Assembly (NCBI GenBank): GCA_020629335.1
Contig: JAHDDN010000257.1
Span: forward strand, 1-7,559
Direction of reading: 5' to 3'
From: Chitinophagales bacterium
GTDB taxonomy: Bacteria > Bacteroidota > Bacteroidia > Chitinophagales > UBA2359
Length of the DNA stretch: 7,559 nt
In this document: in pieces, positions 1 to 6,070 of the stretch
Layout of the letters: the number at the start of each line of letters is the position of its first letter
How positions within the stretch are numbered: position 1 is the stretch's first letter
The notes under the pieces: model-generated
The model's database searches: none
Told to the model about the DNA's origin: nothing
The model's input: only the letters and a program-made list of their open reading frames with translations
Made by a program: the position numbers and the translations under genes

Positions 1-605
1 AACTATATTGGATGGATGACTTAATCAACAATAATACTTGCTGCGATGTGGATAGAATTTTCCACTACTCCGATGGCGTTTATTCTTTCTTCTATGTTGA
101 TCCTGCTTATCCTAATACTGCTGGTTGCCCTTGGGGATCAAAAGCCAATCTATATGATTGTGATGGGAATATGCTCTGTGAAGGAGGGCAATGCTATACA
201 GAATACAGCCTTTATCAATTGCCAGGCAAATTAAGCTGGAGTTGTAGCAACAAAACAAATAATCTCAATAGTACGATCAACCAAATGTTACAAAATGCCC
301 CTATAGCTGCCTATAGTGAAGAAGAATTTACTAATGCAGAAAAAGGAATTTTGACCAATAAACAATCGATCCAAGTAAAAGTATATCCTAATCCAAGCGA
401 TGATGTTTGTTTCGTTGAATTAGAAGAAACACAAGGAGAAAGTAAAATTGAAGTGCTAAATATTAACGGACAACTACTAATGGAGGATGTATTTAATGGC
501 CCACAATATCGACTCACAATGAAAGACCAATCCACTAAAGGGGTTTTCCTCCTACGTATCACTAACAATCAAAAAACAGTTGTCCAAAGAGTAATATTAC
601 ACTAA
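1..605 (+). CDS. C-terminal part of a secreted T9SS-sorted protein (5' end outside window)
   Basis: The frame is open to the left edge (codons for L-Y-W precede the first ATG at 12), so the gene starts upstream and the ATG at 12 is probably internal. The last 75 or so residues form a type A T9SS C-terminal sorting domain: a V-Y-P-N-P entry (about nt 376-396), a short beta strand ending in VEL, the I-E-V-L-N-I-N-G-Q-L strand, then G-V-F-L-L-R-I and a terminal V-Q-R-V-I-L-H. Proteins with this domain cross the outer membrane through T9SS and are usually released or anchored to the surface. The part before it is cysteine-rich (CC, GCPWG, LYDCDGNMLCEGGQC) and begins with a W-x-D-L-I pattern. I have the impression of a small beta-rich module seen in other Bacteroidota secreted proteins, but I cannot name it. 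The passenger function is unknown. The sorting domain is near certain. Confidence 0.9.
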   Translation, partial: LYWMDDLINNNTCCDVDRIFHYSDGVYSFFYVDPAYPNTAGCPWGSKANLYDCDGNMLCEGGQCYTEYSLYQLPGKLSWSCSNKTNNLNSTINQMLQNAPIAAYSEEEFTNAEKGILTNKQSIQVKVYPNPSDDVCFVELEETQGESKIEVLNINGQLLMEDVFNGPQYRLTMKDQSTKGVFLLRITNNQKTVVQRVILH

Positions 606-636
606 GAAATAACATTAAAAAATTAAGTTTTAGGTA

Positions 637-682
637 AAGTGAACGAATCATTTGGAACTCTTCCAAATCGTTCACTTTTTTT
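637..682 (+). terminator. Rho-independent terminator of the T9SS protein gene
   Basis: The left arm AAGTGAACG (637-645) plus ATTTGGAA (650-657) pairs fully with TTCCAAATCGTTCACTT (661-677). There is a four-base bulge (646-649) in the left arm and a three-base loop (658-660). The right arm runs straight into seven T residues (676-682). It lies 32 nt after the stop codon at 605. The T tract is on the plus strand only, so it serves the left-hand gene. Confidence 0.88.
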
Positions 683-739
683 ATGCCCCTAACGCGTCAT
701 ATACCCCCTTCAATCAATATTTTTTTTTATCTTGAACTC

Positions 740-980
740 AATTGGGGCTTTCCATGCGCTCGCAGGACGAAGTGAGTAGCACAGGCAAAAAGTTAATATT
801 TTATCCTGACGCATTAATCATTCAAACGAAGCGCATGGTCGGGCTGTCCACTCTTATGTGGTTATGCCGCTCCAAGTTCGCTAAGGCACCTTAGTCTGCC
901 CTTCGGGCCAGCCGTCAGTTGCCTAAGCTACCTAAGTCGCAGCATGGACACCACATACCGCTACCATCCCTAAGCCAATT
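740..980 (-). repeat. Structured intergenic element, copy A (inverted partner of 5789-6030)
   Basis: This fills most of the gap between the terminator and the reductase gene and has no coding potential. Read on the minus strand, it begins GGCTTAGGGATGG (976-964) and matches the copy at 5789-6030. The core at 838-976 has near-identical ends and a diverged middle. Helices, in plus coordinates: outer GGCTT 746-750 with AAGCC 972-976 (AATT on both outer flanks); TATGTGG 855-861 with CCACATA 951-957; TGCCGC 865-870 with GCAGCA 939-944; GCTAAGGCA 880-888 with TGCCTAAGC 920-928 (one A-A mismatch); apical CTGCCC-TTC-GGGCCAG 896-911; and a second arm closed by CCATGCGC 752-759 with GCGCATGG 831-838. 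Which strand, if any, is transcribed is not clear; minus is given so that both copies read the same way. It may be a folded mobile or REP-like element or a structured RNA. I do not recognise a named family. Confidence 0.82.
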
Positions 981-1073
981 TTAGTAAATTAGTAATTGGT
1001 ATATTAGTTAATTTGTGCTTGTGCTAAAAAAGGATCGGCTTTAACCATTTTATGGCATCAAAAAATCATCTCT

Positions 1074-1108
1074 CGTAGGGATGTTGCACTGCAACCTCTT
1101 CTGACTAC
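1074..1108. repeat. Degenerate palindrome in the leader of the reductase gene
   Basis: GTTGCA (1083-1088) and TGCAAC (1090-1095) form a perfect 6-bp inverted repeat around a single C. It is flanked by CGTAGGGAT on the left and a CTCTTCTGACTAC stretch on the right, which looks like a decayed outer arm. It ends about 40 nt before the start codon at 1134. It could be an operator for the operon, or the remains of a short REP-type palindrome of the kind scattered in Bacteroidota intergenic DNA. The rest of 981-1133 is AT-rich leader in which I see no convincing promoter, riboswitch or reading frame. Confidence 0.45.
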
Positions 1109-1133
1109 AATCAATAAATACTCAAAAATAAAA

Positions 1134-2030
1134 ATGCAAAATAACACAAATTTTCCTTCACTATCTCGCATCATAATAGGATGTATGAGGCTCGGCCTTT
1201 GGGGTGCCCAATACAATACCACCCAATTAGAAGGCTTCATTCAAGCAGCTATAGAACACGGCTTTACAACCTTCGATCATGCAGATATATACGGTGACTA
1301 TACTACCGAAAATGATTTTGGAAAAGTAATCAAAGCACAACCCACTTTAAGAGAACAAATCCAAATTATCACTAAATGTGGAATACGAAGAGTCTGCGAG
1401 CAACGTCCACAGCACCAAATCAAATCTTACGATTCAAGTGTAGCTCATATCATAGCATCAGTAGATCAATCATTACAAGAACTACAAACCGATTATATTG
1501 ATATGTTGCTACTACATCGCCCTGATTTTCTAATGCATCCAGCAGAAATTGCAGAAGCAGTTGTCAAGCTAAAATCAAGTGGTAAAATTCGCTCCTTTGG
1601 TGTCTCTAACTTCACGCCCTCTCAGTTTGAGATGCTGAATAGTTTCACTCCATTAGCGACAAATCAAGTAGAAATATCAATAACAAAATTAGATAGCTTT
1701 ACAGATGGAACGCTGGATCAATGTCTTCGCCATGGTATCAATCCACAAGCATGGTCGCCCTTCGGAGGCGGGACGGTATTTGACCCATCAGATAATGACA
1801 AAAGCTATCGTATCAATGAAGCAGCCATTCCTTTAAAAGAAAAATATAATGCCTCCATAGGAGAAATACTATTAGCATGGCTACTTCGTCATCCAGCTAA
1901 CATATTGCCTGTCATAGGTAGTACCAAAATAGAACGCTTAGCGAGCTATAAAAAATCATTAGATATAAACATAGACGTTACCGACTGGTACGCATTATGG
2001 AAAGCTTCTACAGCAGAAGAAATTGCCTAA
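1134..2030 (+). CDS. Aldo/keto reductase, AKR11/YdhF type (candidate 6-oxo-sugar reductase)
   Basis: This 298-residue NAD(P)H-dependent (beta/alpha)8 reductase has the same length as E. coli YdhF and matches it along its whole length, as far as I recall that sequence. Shared stretches include T-x-D-H-A-D-I-Y-G, S-K/T-K-C-G-I, the H-R-P-D block, F-G-V-S-N-F-T-P, A-T-N-Q-V-E-I-S and G-S-x-K-I-E-R. The catalytic tetrad is D48, Y53, K81 and H128. S158-N159, Q178 and S208 contact the nicotinamide in this family, and G262-S263-x-K265-x-x-R268 is the 2'-phosphate/adenine clamp, which favours NADPH. It is cytoplasmic, with no signal peptide. It is the first gene of a cluster and is followed after 21 nt by an SsuD-type monooxygenase. 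That pairing suggests it reduces the aldehyde the monooxygenase makes, as the AKR SmoB does in the sulfo-SMO pathway; this role is inferred. The start at 1134 follows an A-rich stretch with no Shine-Dalgarno, which is normal for the phylum. Confidence 0.93.
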   Translation: MQNNTNFPSLSRIIIGCMRLGLWGAQYNTTQLEGFIQAAIEHGFTTFDHADIYGDYTTENDFGKVIKAQPTLREQIQIITKCGIRRVCEQRPQHQIKSYDSSVAHIIASVDQSLQELQTDYIDMLLLHRPDFLMHPAEIAEAVVKLKSSGKIRSFGVSNFTPSQFEMLNSFTPLATNQVEISITKLDSFTDGTLDQCLRHGINPQAWSPFGGGTVFDPSDNDKSYRINEAAIPLKEKYNASIGEILLAWLLRHPANILPVIGSTKIERLASYKKSLDINIDVTDWYALWKASTAEEIA

Positions 2031-2051
2031 AAAGAAACAATAACAAACAAA

Positions 2052-3212
2052 ATGTCAACTAAAGATATACAAATCAGATCCAAAGATATAGAAGGAGCAG
2101 AAATTTCATGGTTTGCTCCTATCTGTAATGGTGACTGTGAATATTTAGGTGTGATGGACAATCGCTATAAAAGCAATTGGGAAAATGCCTCTAAAATCCT
2201 GCTAAAAGCGGATGAGCTAGGATATCGAAACATTCTTTGCCCCTCCTCTTATCAAGTGGGGCAAGATACGATGTCATTTGTCTCAGCAGTCGCGCCGCTC
2301 ACTAATAATATCAATTTATTAGCAGCAGTACGCTGTGGGGAAATTCATCCACCTATGTTAGCCAGAGCCATCTCCACACTTGATCACATTCTCAAGGGAC
2401 GTTTAACAATCAATATCATTTCCTCTAATCTGCCTGGCACTCAAATGGAGTCAGCAGCTCGTTACCAACGCTCAAGGGAAGTCATTAATATTCTCAAACA
2501 AGCTTGGACACAAGACGAAATTGATTTTCAAGGAGAATACTACAATATAAAATTACCTTCTGAACCAGTCAAGCCTTATCAGCAAAATGGTGGCCCTTTA
2601 CTATACTTCGGTGGTTATTCTCCGCCAGGAGTAGATCTATGCGCTGAACATTGCGATGTCTATCTCATGTGGCCAGAAACCAAAGAACGCCTCCAAGAAC
2701 TCATGCTTAATATGAGCAATAAAGCAGCAGACTATGGCAGAACAGTAGACTTCGGTTTGCGCATTCATATGATTGTTCGAGAGACAGAAGAAGAGGCCAA
2801 AGCACATGCTCAAAAACTAGTCTCTCGTTTAGATGACGAGATAGGCAAAGAAATCAGAGAGCGTGCTTTAGATGCTAAATCTTATGGGGTATCTCGTCAA
2901 GCAGAAATGCGACAACAAGCAGAAGATGATGGTTTCGTAGAAGCAAACCTATGGACAGGTATTGGTCGTGCTCGCTCTGGTTGTGGAGCAGCATTGGTAG
3001 GAAATCCAGACCAAATTCTGAAAAAAATACAAGAGTATATGGATATGGGTATTCGTTCTTTTATCTTCTCAGGCTATCCGCATTTAGAAGAGTGTGAGCT
3101 ATTCGCCAAATACGTATTGCCCAAACTCAAAACCATTTCTCTTCCTGAAGTGCAAGGCCGCATTCCTAATACTGCTCCTTTGACGCCATTAGCAGCAGGA
3201 GAGCGTAGATAA
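2052..3212 (+). CDS. SsuD-type LLM flavin-dependent monooxygenase (alkanesulfonate or sulfosugar desulfonation)
   Basis: This 386-residue luciferase-like (beta/alpha)8 enzyme aligns with E. coli SsuD (381 residues) nearly end to end, with an N-terminal extension of about 15 residues. With a constant offset of 11, the residues assigned to the SsuD FMNH2/sulfonate site are all present: W207 (SsuD W196), R237 and H239 (R226, H228), R308 (R297, in G-R-A-R-S-G), and Y342 and H344 (Y331, H333, in S-G-Y-P-H-L-E-E). Such enzymes use FMNH2 and O2 to convert R-CH2-SO3- to an aldehyde plus sulfite. SsuD Cys54 is not conserved: the local sequence is C63-P-S-S-Y-Q-V-G. An R-I-H-x-I-V-R-E-T strand follows the NADPH-free luciferase pattern. 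No flavin reductase is adjacent. Its neighbours, an AKR and an SGLT-type sugar symporter, make a sulfosugar such as sulfoquinovose a more likely substrate than a simple alkanesulfonate. The class is very secure and the substrate is inferred. Confidence 0.93.
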   Translation: MSTKDIQIRSKDIEGAEISWFAPICNGDCEYLGVMDNRYKSNWENASKILLKADELGYRNILCPSSYQVGQDTMSFVSAVAPLTNNINLLAAVRCGEIHPPMLARAISTLDHILKGRLTINIISSNLPGTQMESAARYQRSREVINILKQAWTQDEIDFQGEYYNIKLPSEPVKPYQQNGGPLLYFGGYSPPGVDLCAEHCDVYLMWPETKERLQELMLNMSNKAADYGRTVDFGLRIHMIVRETEEEAKAHAQKLVSRLDDEIGKEIRERALDAKSYGVSRQAEMRQQAEDDGFVEANLWTGIGRARSGCGAALVGNPDQILKKIQEYMDMGIRSFIFSGYPHLEECELFAKYVLPKLKTISLPEVQGRIPNTAPLTPLAAGERR

Positions 3213-3291
3213 AAAATCATACCAACATCCCAGGGGCATAGGCTCTGACTATTTTCCGTAAAGAGATTTAGCAGTTTATAAAAACATTCTT

Positions 3292-4845
3292 ATGATCATT
3301 GATCTTATCATCGTATCTATTTATTTTATTTCTGTGATGGTCATTGCTTTGTCTGGCAAGCAAAAGATGGACATGTCAACAGAAGAGTATTTTTTAAGTA
3401 ATCGCAATTTGAAATGGCATTCTATTGCCATCTCGACGATAGCGACTAATATACAAGGATACCAATTCTTGGGGATGATGGGTTCTGCTTATTTGTATGG
3501 ACTCGCCCAAGCCCAATTTGAGATCAATGCTGTACAAGGCCTATTCTTTGCGGCCTTCATATTTGTCCCTCTTTACTTAAAAGAGAGAGTCATCACCATT
3601 ACTCAGTTTATCAAAAAACGATTGGGTGATACGGTAGCCTTAATTTACACCTCAGCGAATATGCTTTTATTTGCCACCATGGGACTGGGGGCTGCACTCT
3701 TTTGGGGCGCCTATGCAGCCGATTTAGTTTTTAGTGATTACTTAGCATTTATCAGTGATGTACGTTGGATAAGAGTGGGGACCTTGATTGCTGCTTTAGG
3801 GATTTTCTCGGCTATTTATACCTATTTCGGAGGCTTAGGAGCCGTTGTCAGGACGGATATTATTCAGTTTGCCATACTTACTATTGGTGGTACTGTGGTT
3901 CTATTAGTGGCTGTTCATCACTTAGGAGGTTGGGGACAACTTTATGAAAAAACGCCTGAATTAATGCACCTACATCTGCCCGCCGATCACCCCAAATTAC
4001 CGTGGACAGCTATGTTCGGGCTCTTCTTTCTCAATATCAATTATTGGTGTGCCAATCAAAGTGTGATGCAGCGATCACTCGCAGCCAGAAGCTTAAAAGA
4101 CGCCCAAGTGGGTTTAATGGTAGGTGGAGTCATGAAGTACTATATGGCAGTCATGATCGTGATTCCAGGTATCGCCTTAGCAGGTATTACAGCTAATTCT
4201 TTAGCAGCAGAACCCGATCAAGCCTTTACTTATATCGTAACTAACTACTTGCCAGTAGGAGCGAGGGGACTCATTCTTTGTGCACTATTTGCTTCTTTGA
4301 TGAGTACCGTAGATTCTCTTTTCAATTCACTGGCGACTCTTTTTTCTATTGATATCTACAAAGTATATATCAAGCCTGATGCAGCCGATAAAGAAGTAGT
4401 AGCCGCAGGTCGTCGAACGATTTTATTTACCTTATGCACAGGGATATTATTCGGCTGGTTATTGATGTATTATAAGTTTGCAGATTCAGGAGCCGCCTTC
4501 ACTCACACCCTCAACGAAATGAGAAATTATTTCAATTGTGGTTTTGTGGTATTGATTTGTGCTGCGGCTTTCCTTGTAGCACCTAAACAAAAACTAAGCA
4601 TTATTGCTTTCTTTTCTTCAACGATTTTGCATCGTTTATTCATTTACTTTATGCCAGATATGCCTTACTTATTCAGAGCATTTTGGGTGATACTTCTTGC
4701 GCTAATGGTCGTAGCTATCCCAACGATTATCCAAAATGGATGGCGAGATTCTAAAGAGTATATAAAATTTGCAACGCCAACTTTAAAAGCAGTAGGATTA
4801 GCTTTATTGGCGTCTTTAGTATTGAGTCATATTATATTTAGCTAG
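3292..4845 (+). CDS. SGLT-type Na+/sugar symporter (solute:sodium symporter family)
   Basis: This 517-residue inner-membrane protein has about 14 hydrophobic segments (LeuT fold). Family landmarks: E-E-Y-F-L-S-N-R near residue 31; the TM1 break A51-T-N-I54; Y-F-G-G-L-G-A-V-V-R-T-D189-I-I-Q-F; the signature Y-W-C-A-N-Q-S-V-M-Q-R-S-L-A-A from 251; and S338-T339 in F-A-S-L-M-S-T-V-D-S-L-F-N-S, which supply the Na2-site hydroxyls. Compared with vSGLT from memory, the galactose-site residues Q69, E88, N260, Y263 and K294 appear as Q58, E77, N248, Y251 and K282. Q428 has no clear equivalent in the N-E-M-R-N segment. This argues for a pyranose-type substrate and against proline, pantothenate or iodide relatives. 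It lies 79 nt after the monooxygenase on the same strand and is probably cotranscribed, importing that pathway's substrate. No obvious terminator follows. A promoter in the 79-nt gap cannot be excluded. Confidence 0.92.
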   Translation: MIIDLIIVSIYFISVMVIALSGKQKMDMSTEEYFLSNRNLKWHSIAISTIATNIQGYQFLGMMGSAYLYGLAQAQFEINAVQGLFFAAFIFVPLYLKERVITITQFIKKRLGDTVALIYTSANMLLFATMGLGAALFWGAYAADLVFSDYLAFISDVRWIRVGTLIAALGIFSAIYTYFGGLGAVVRTDIIQFAILTIGGTVVLLVAVHHLGGWGQLYEKTPELMHLHLPADHPKLPWTAMFGLFFLNINYWCANQSVMQRSLAARSLKDAQVGLMVGGVMKYYMAVMIVIPGIALAGITANSLAAEPDQAFTYIVTNYLPVGARGLILCALFASLMSTVDSLFNSLATLFSIDIYKVYIKPDAADKEVVAAGRRTILFTLCTGILFGWLLMYYKFADSGAAFTHTLNEMRNYFNCGFVVLICAAAFLVAPKQKLSIIAFFSSTILHRLFIYFMPDMPYLFRAFWVILLALMVVAIPTIIQNGWRDSKEYIKFATPTLKAVGLALLASLVLSHIIFS

Positions 4846-4853
4846 GCTTGGAG

Positions 4854-4985
4854 GAGAGACTGCTCACTGCGTTCGCTGCCAGAGGAGATATCGTTCACTT
4901 TGCTCACTGTCAGATTATTTGGTCGATAGTTTTCGGTCGATGGTCGATGGATTTTTAGACCGCTTCGCTGCGAGATGAGAGACTG
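4854..4985. repeat. Degenerate repeat block with GTCGATR heptamers, left of the lipoprotein gene
   Basis: This non-coding block lies between the symporter stop and the lipoprotein stop and is built of recurring pieces: GAGAGACTGCTCACT followed by a GNNTTCGCTG or TTGCTCACTG variant (4854-4916), heptamers GGTCGAT repeated at 4921-4951, and a TTTTAGACCGCTTCGCTG-to-AGATGAGAGACTG unit (4952-4985). The last unit matches 5633-5666 at 29 of 34 positions by my count. It abuts the lipoprotein stop codon at 4990. It has no convincing terminator or reading frame. The style resembles dispersed intergenic repeats that I recall from Saprospiraceae-like genomes, but I cannot confirm this. Confidence 0.72.
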
Positions 4986-4989
4986 TTCA

Positions 4990-5541
4990 TTATTCCTCGC
5001 TTTCCAACTCCCACACCATTAAGTCATGAAAGCACCCTCCTATATAGGTATTGAAAAATAGCAATCGCAATTCCTTTTCGTCAGATAGGGTGATAGTATG
5101 GCCATTATAAAAAGGGTAGGAGTTGGCTTGGAGTAAAGAGTCATCAACTGTAGCAGTAAGCGGATTGATTAGTGGATTAGAGTTGGGCCATTCTGTATTG
5201 AAAGCTAATCCGTCCTCTGTTCGAGAGACTTGGAAATCCCAATTAGAGGATGTCAGTTGATTAAAATTCATATCGTAATTACAGCGAGCATGTATCGTAT
5301 CGTTTTTGGCGATGTGAATATTGCTTAGAGAATCCATAATCCCAAATTCTTGGGAACAGTTGCTTATTAGGGAATCAATCAGAAAAGTGTAAGGACCATA
5401 TTCGCAAGCAAAATAAACGCTTCCTGAATAGATTGTATTGGGTGGTAGATTTTCCTGTGAAGAGGAATCTTCGGGCATATCATTTTTGGTGCAAGTGACA
5501 CAGCTTAATAATAAGCAGATTAATAGAATGGATTGGTTCAT
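4990..5541 (-). CDS. Small predicted lipoprotein of unknown function
   Basis: This 183-residue protein has a short hydrophobic N terminus (S-I-L-L-I-C-L-L-L-S-C) ending in a lipobox. L11-L12-S13-C14 is the better signal peptidase II site, with C17 as an alternative. An acidic, serine-rich tether follows (residues 20-31, N-D-M-P-E-D-S-S-S), similar to the acidic export signal that sends Bacteroidota lipoproteins to the outer leaflet; surface exposure is inferred from this. The mature part is probably beta-rich and carries C46, C62, C87 and C170, enough for two disulfides. It ends F-N-T-Y-I-G-G-C-F-H-D-L-M-V-W-E-L. I recognise no family. The gene converges on the symporter and sits between two repeat blocks with no partner gene, so the context says nothing about its job. 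No Shine-Dalgarno precedes the start. Confidence 0.78.
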   Translation of the reverse strand: MNQSILLICLLLSCVTCTKNDMPEDSSSQENLPPNTIYSGSVYFACEYGPYTFLIDSLISNCSQEFGIMDSLSNIHIAKNDTIHARCNYDMNFNQLTSSNWDFQVSRTEDGLAFNTEWPNSNPLINPLTATVDDSLLQANSYPFYNGHTITLSDEKELRLLFFNTYIGGCFHDLMVWELESEE

Positions 5542-5610
5542 AAGGTGTTGTTTGTTTTTAGAACGTTTGGATTGGGTTTGGGGTTGCTTTTGAGGAAGGC
5601 GGTGTGAATG

Positions 5611-5732
5611 GTCGATGGTCCATAGTCGATAGATTTTAGACCGCTGCGTTGTCAGATGAGAGACTGCTCACTTTGCTCGCTGAGAGATGTCAGACTTTTT
5701 TGTCGATGGATTTTTAAACTACTGCGCGCTCA
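5611..5732. repeat. Degenerate repeat block with GTCGATR heptamers, right of the lipoprotein gene
   Basis: This is the second block of the same repeat family, in the same orientation as 4854-4985. Three heptamers GTCGATG-GTCCATA-GTCGATA (5611-5631) lead into ATTTTAGACCGCTGCGTTG and AGATGAGAGACTG (5633-5666). GCTCACTTTGCTCGCTGAGAG follows (5666-5686), then another GTCGATGGATTTTTAAACTACTGCG-like stretch (5702-5726), which echoes the earlier ATGGATTTTTAGACCGCTTCG. A short open frame crosses it (5656-5847), but it consists of repeat and element sequence and is not a gene. The block lies upstream of the lipoprotein start at 5541. The intervening 5542-5610 has no promoter I can defend. Confidence 0.7.
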
Positions 5733-5788
5733 TATATCAGATCTATTTCGGTTAAAACGTTCCAACTTTATTCAGTTAAAATATTTAA

Positions 5789-6030
5789 AAAATCGGCTTA
5801 GGGATGGAAGCGGTATGTGGCGTCGAGAAGTAGCTTACGGAACTTAGGTAGACGTAGGCTGGCCTGAAAGGCAGACAAGTATACCTTAGTGGAGTAGCTG
5901 CTGAACAGCCACATAAGAGTGGACAGCCCGACTACTGCGCCTTCGGCGAATGATAAATGCGTAATTATTAATGTTTAATCGGCTCGTGCTGCACACTTGC
6001 ATTTGCTAGCGTAGTAGGAAGCCCCAAATT
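5789..6030 (+). repeat. Structured intergenic element, copy B (inverted partner of 740-980)
   Basis: Read on the plus strand, the core (5795-5932, 138 bp) starts GGCTTAGGGATGG and ends in GAGTGGACAGCCCGAC. A second arm follows up to AAGCCCCAAATTT at about 6019-6031. Helices: GGCTT 5795-5799 with AAGCC 6019-6023; TATGTGG 5814-5820 with CCACATA 5909-5915; AGTAGCT 5829-5835 with AGCTGCT 5896-5902; ACTTAGGTA 5842-5850 with TACCTTAGT 5882-5890 (one T-T mismatch); apical CTGGCCTGAAAGGCAG 5859-5874; second arm CTACTGCGC 5932-5940 with GCGTAGTAG 6009-6017. Compared with copy A, paired bases change together in the third, fourth, fifth and sixth helices while the ends stay nearly identical. It lies between the start of the lipoprotein gene and the end of the helical-repeat gene. 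It has no coding potential. Whether the fold acts as RNA or as single-stranded DNA is open. Confidence 0.82.
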
Positions 6031-6070
6031 TAATGATGAATTGAAATAAAGCATAAGTAAAATATTATAG

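Noticed and set aside
46..234. 62-codon frame inside the T9SS protein gene
   Set aside because: It overlaps a well-supported coding frame on the same strand in another phase.
838..976. Element A core as a group II intron domain, tmRNA, riboswitch or CRISPR piece
   Set aside because: It has no domain V signature, no tRNA-like end, no known aptamer core and no repeat-spacer periodicity.
1001..1015. Bacteroidota -7 promoter box (TTAATTTG at 1008-1015) for the operon
   Set aside because: It differs from TAnnTTTG at the second base and has no TTG at the expected upstream spacing, so it is not supportable.
1058..1240. 60-codon minus-strand frame overlapping the leader and start of the reductase gene
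   Set aside because: It is antisense to the conserved reductase N terminus and has no recognisable motif.
2052..3212. Bacterial luciferase or RutA-type pyrimidine monooxygenase
   Set aside because: The constant-offset match to SsuD active-site residues and the S-G-Y-P-H-L-E-E motif point to the SsuD group.
5656..5847. 63-codon plus-strand open frame
   Set aside because: It runs through the repeat block and into copy B of the structured element; its composition (R/L/S-rich) follows the repeats and has no homology-like pattern.
740..6030. Composite transposon bounded by the inverted elements
   Set aside because: No transposase lies between them, the elements are too diverged to be recent insertion sequence copies, and no target-site duplication was seen.
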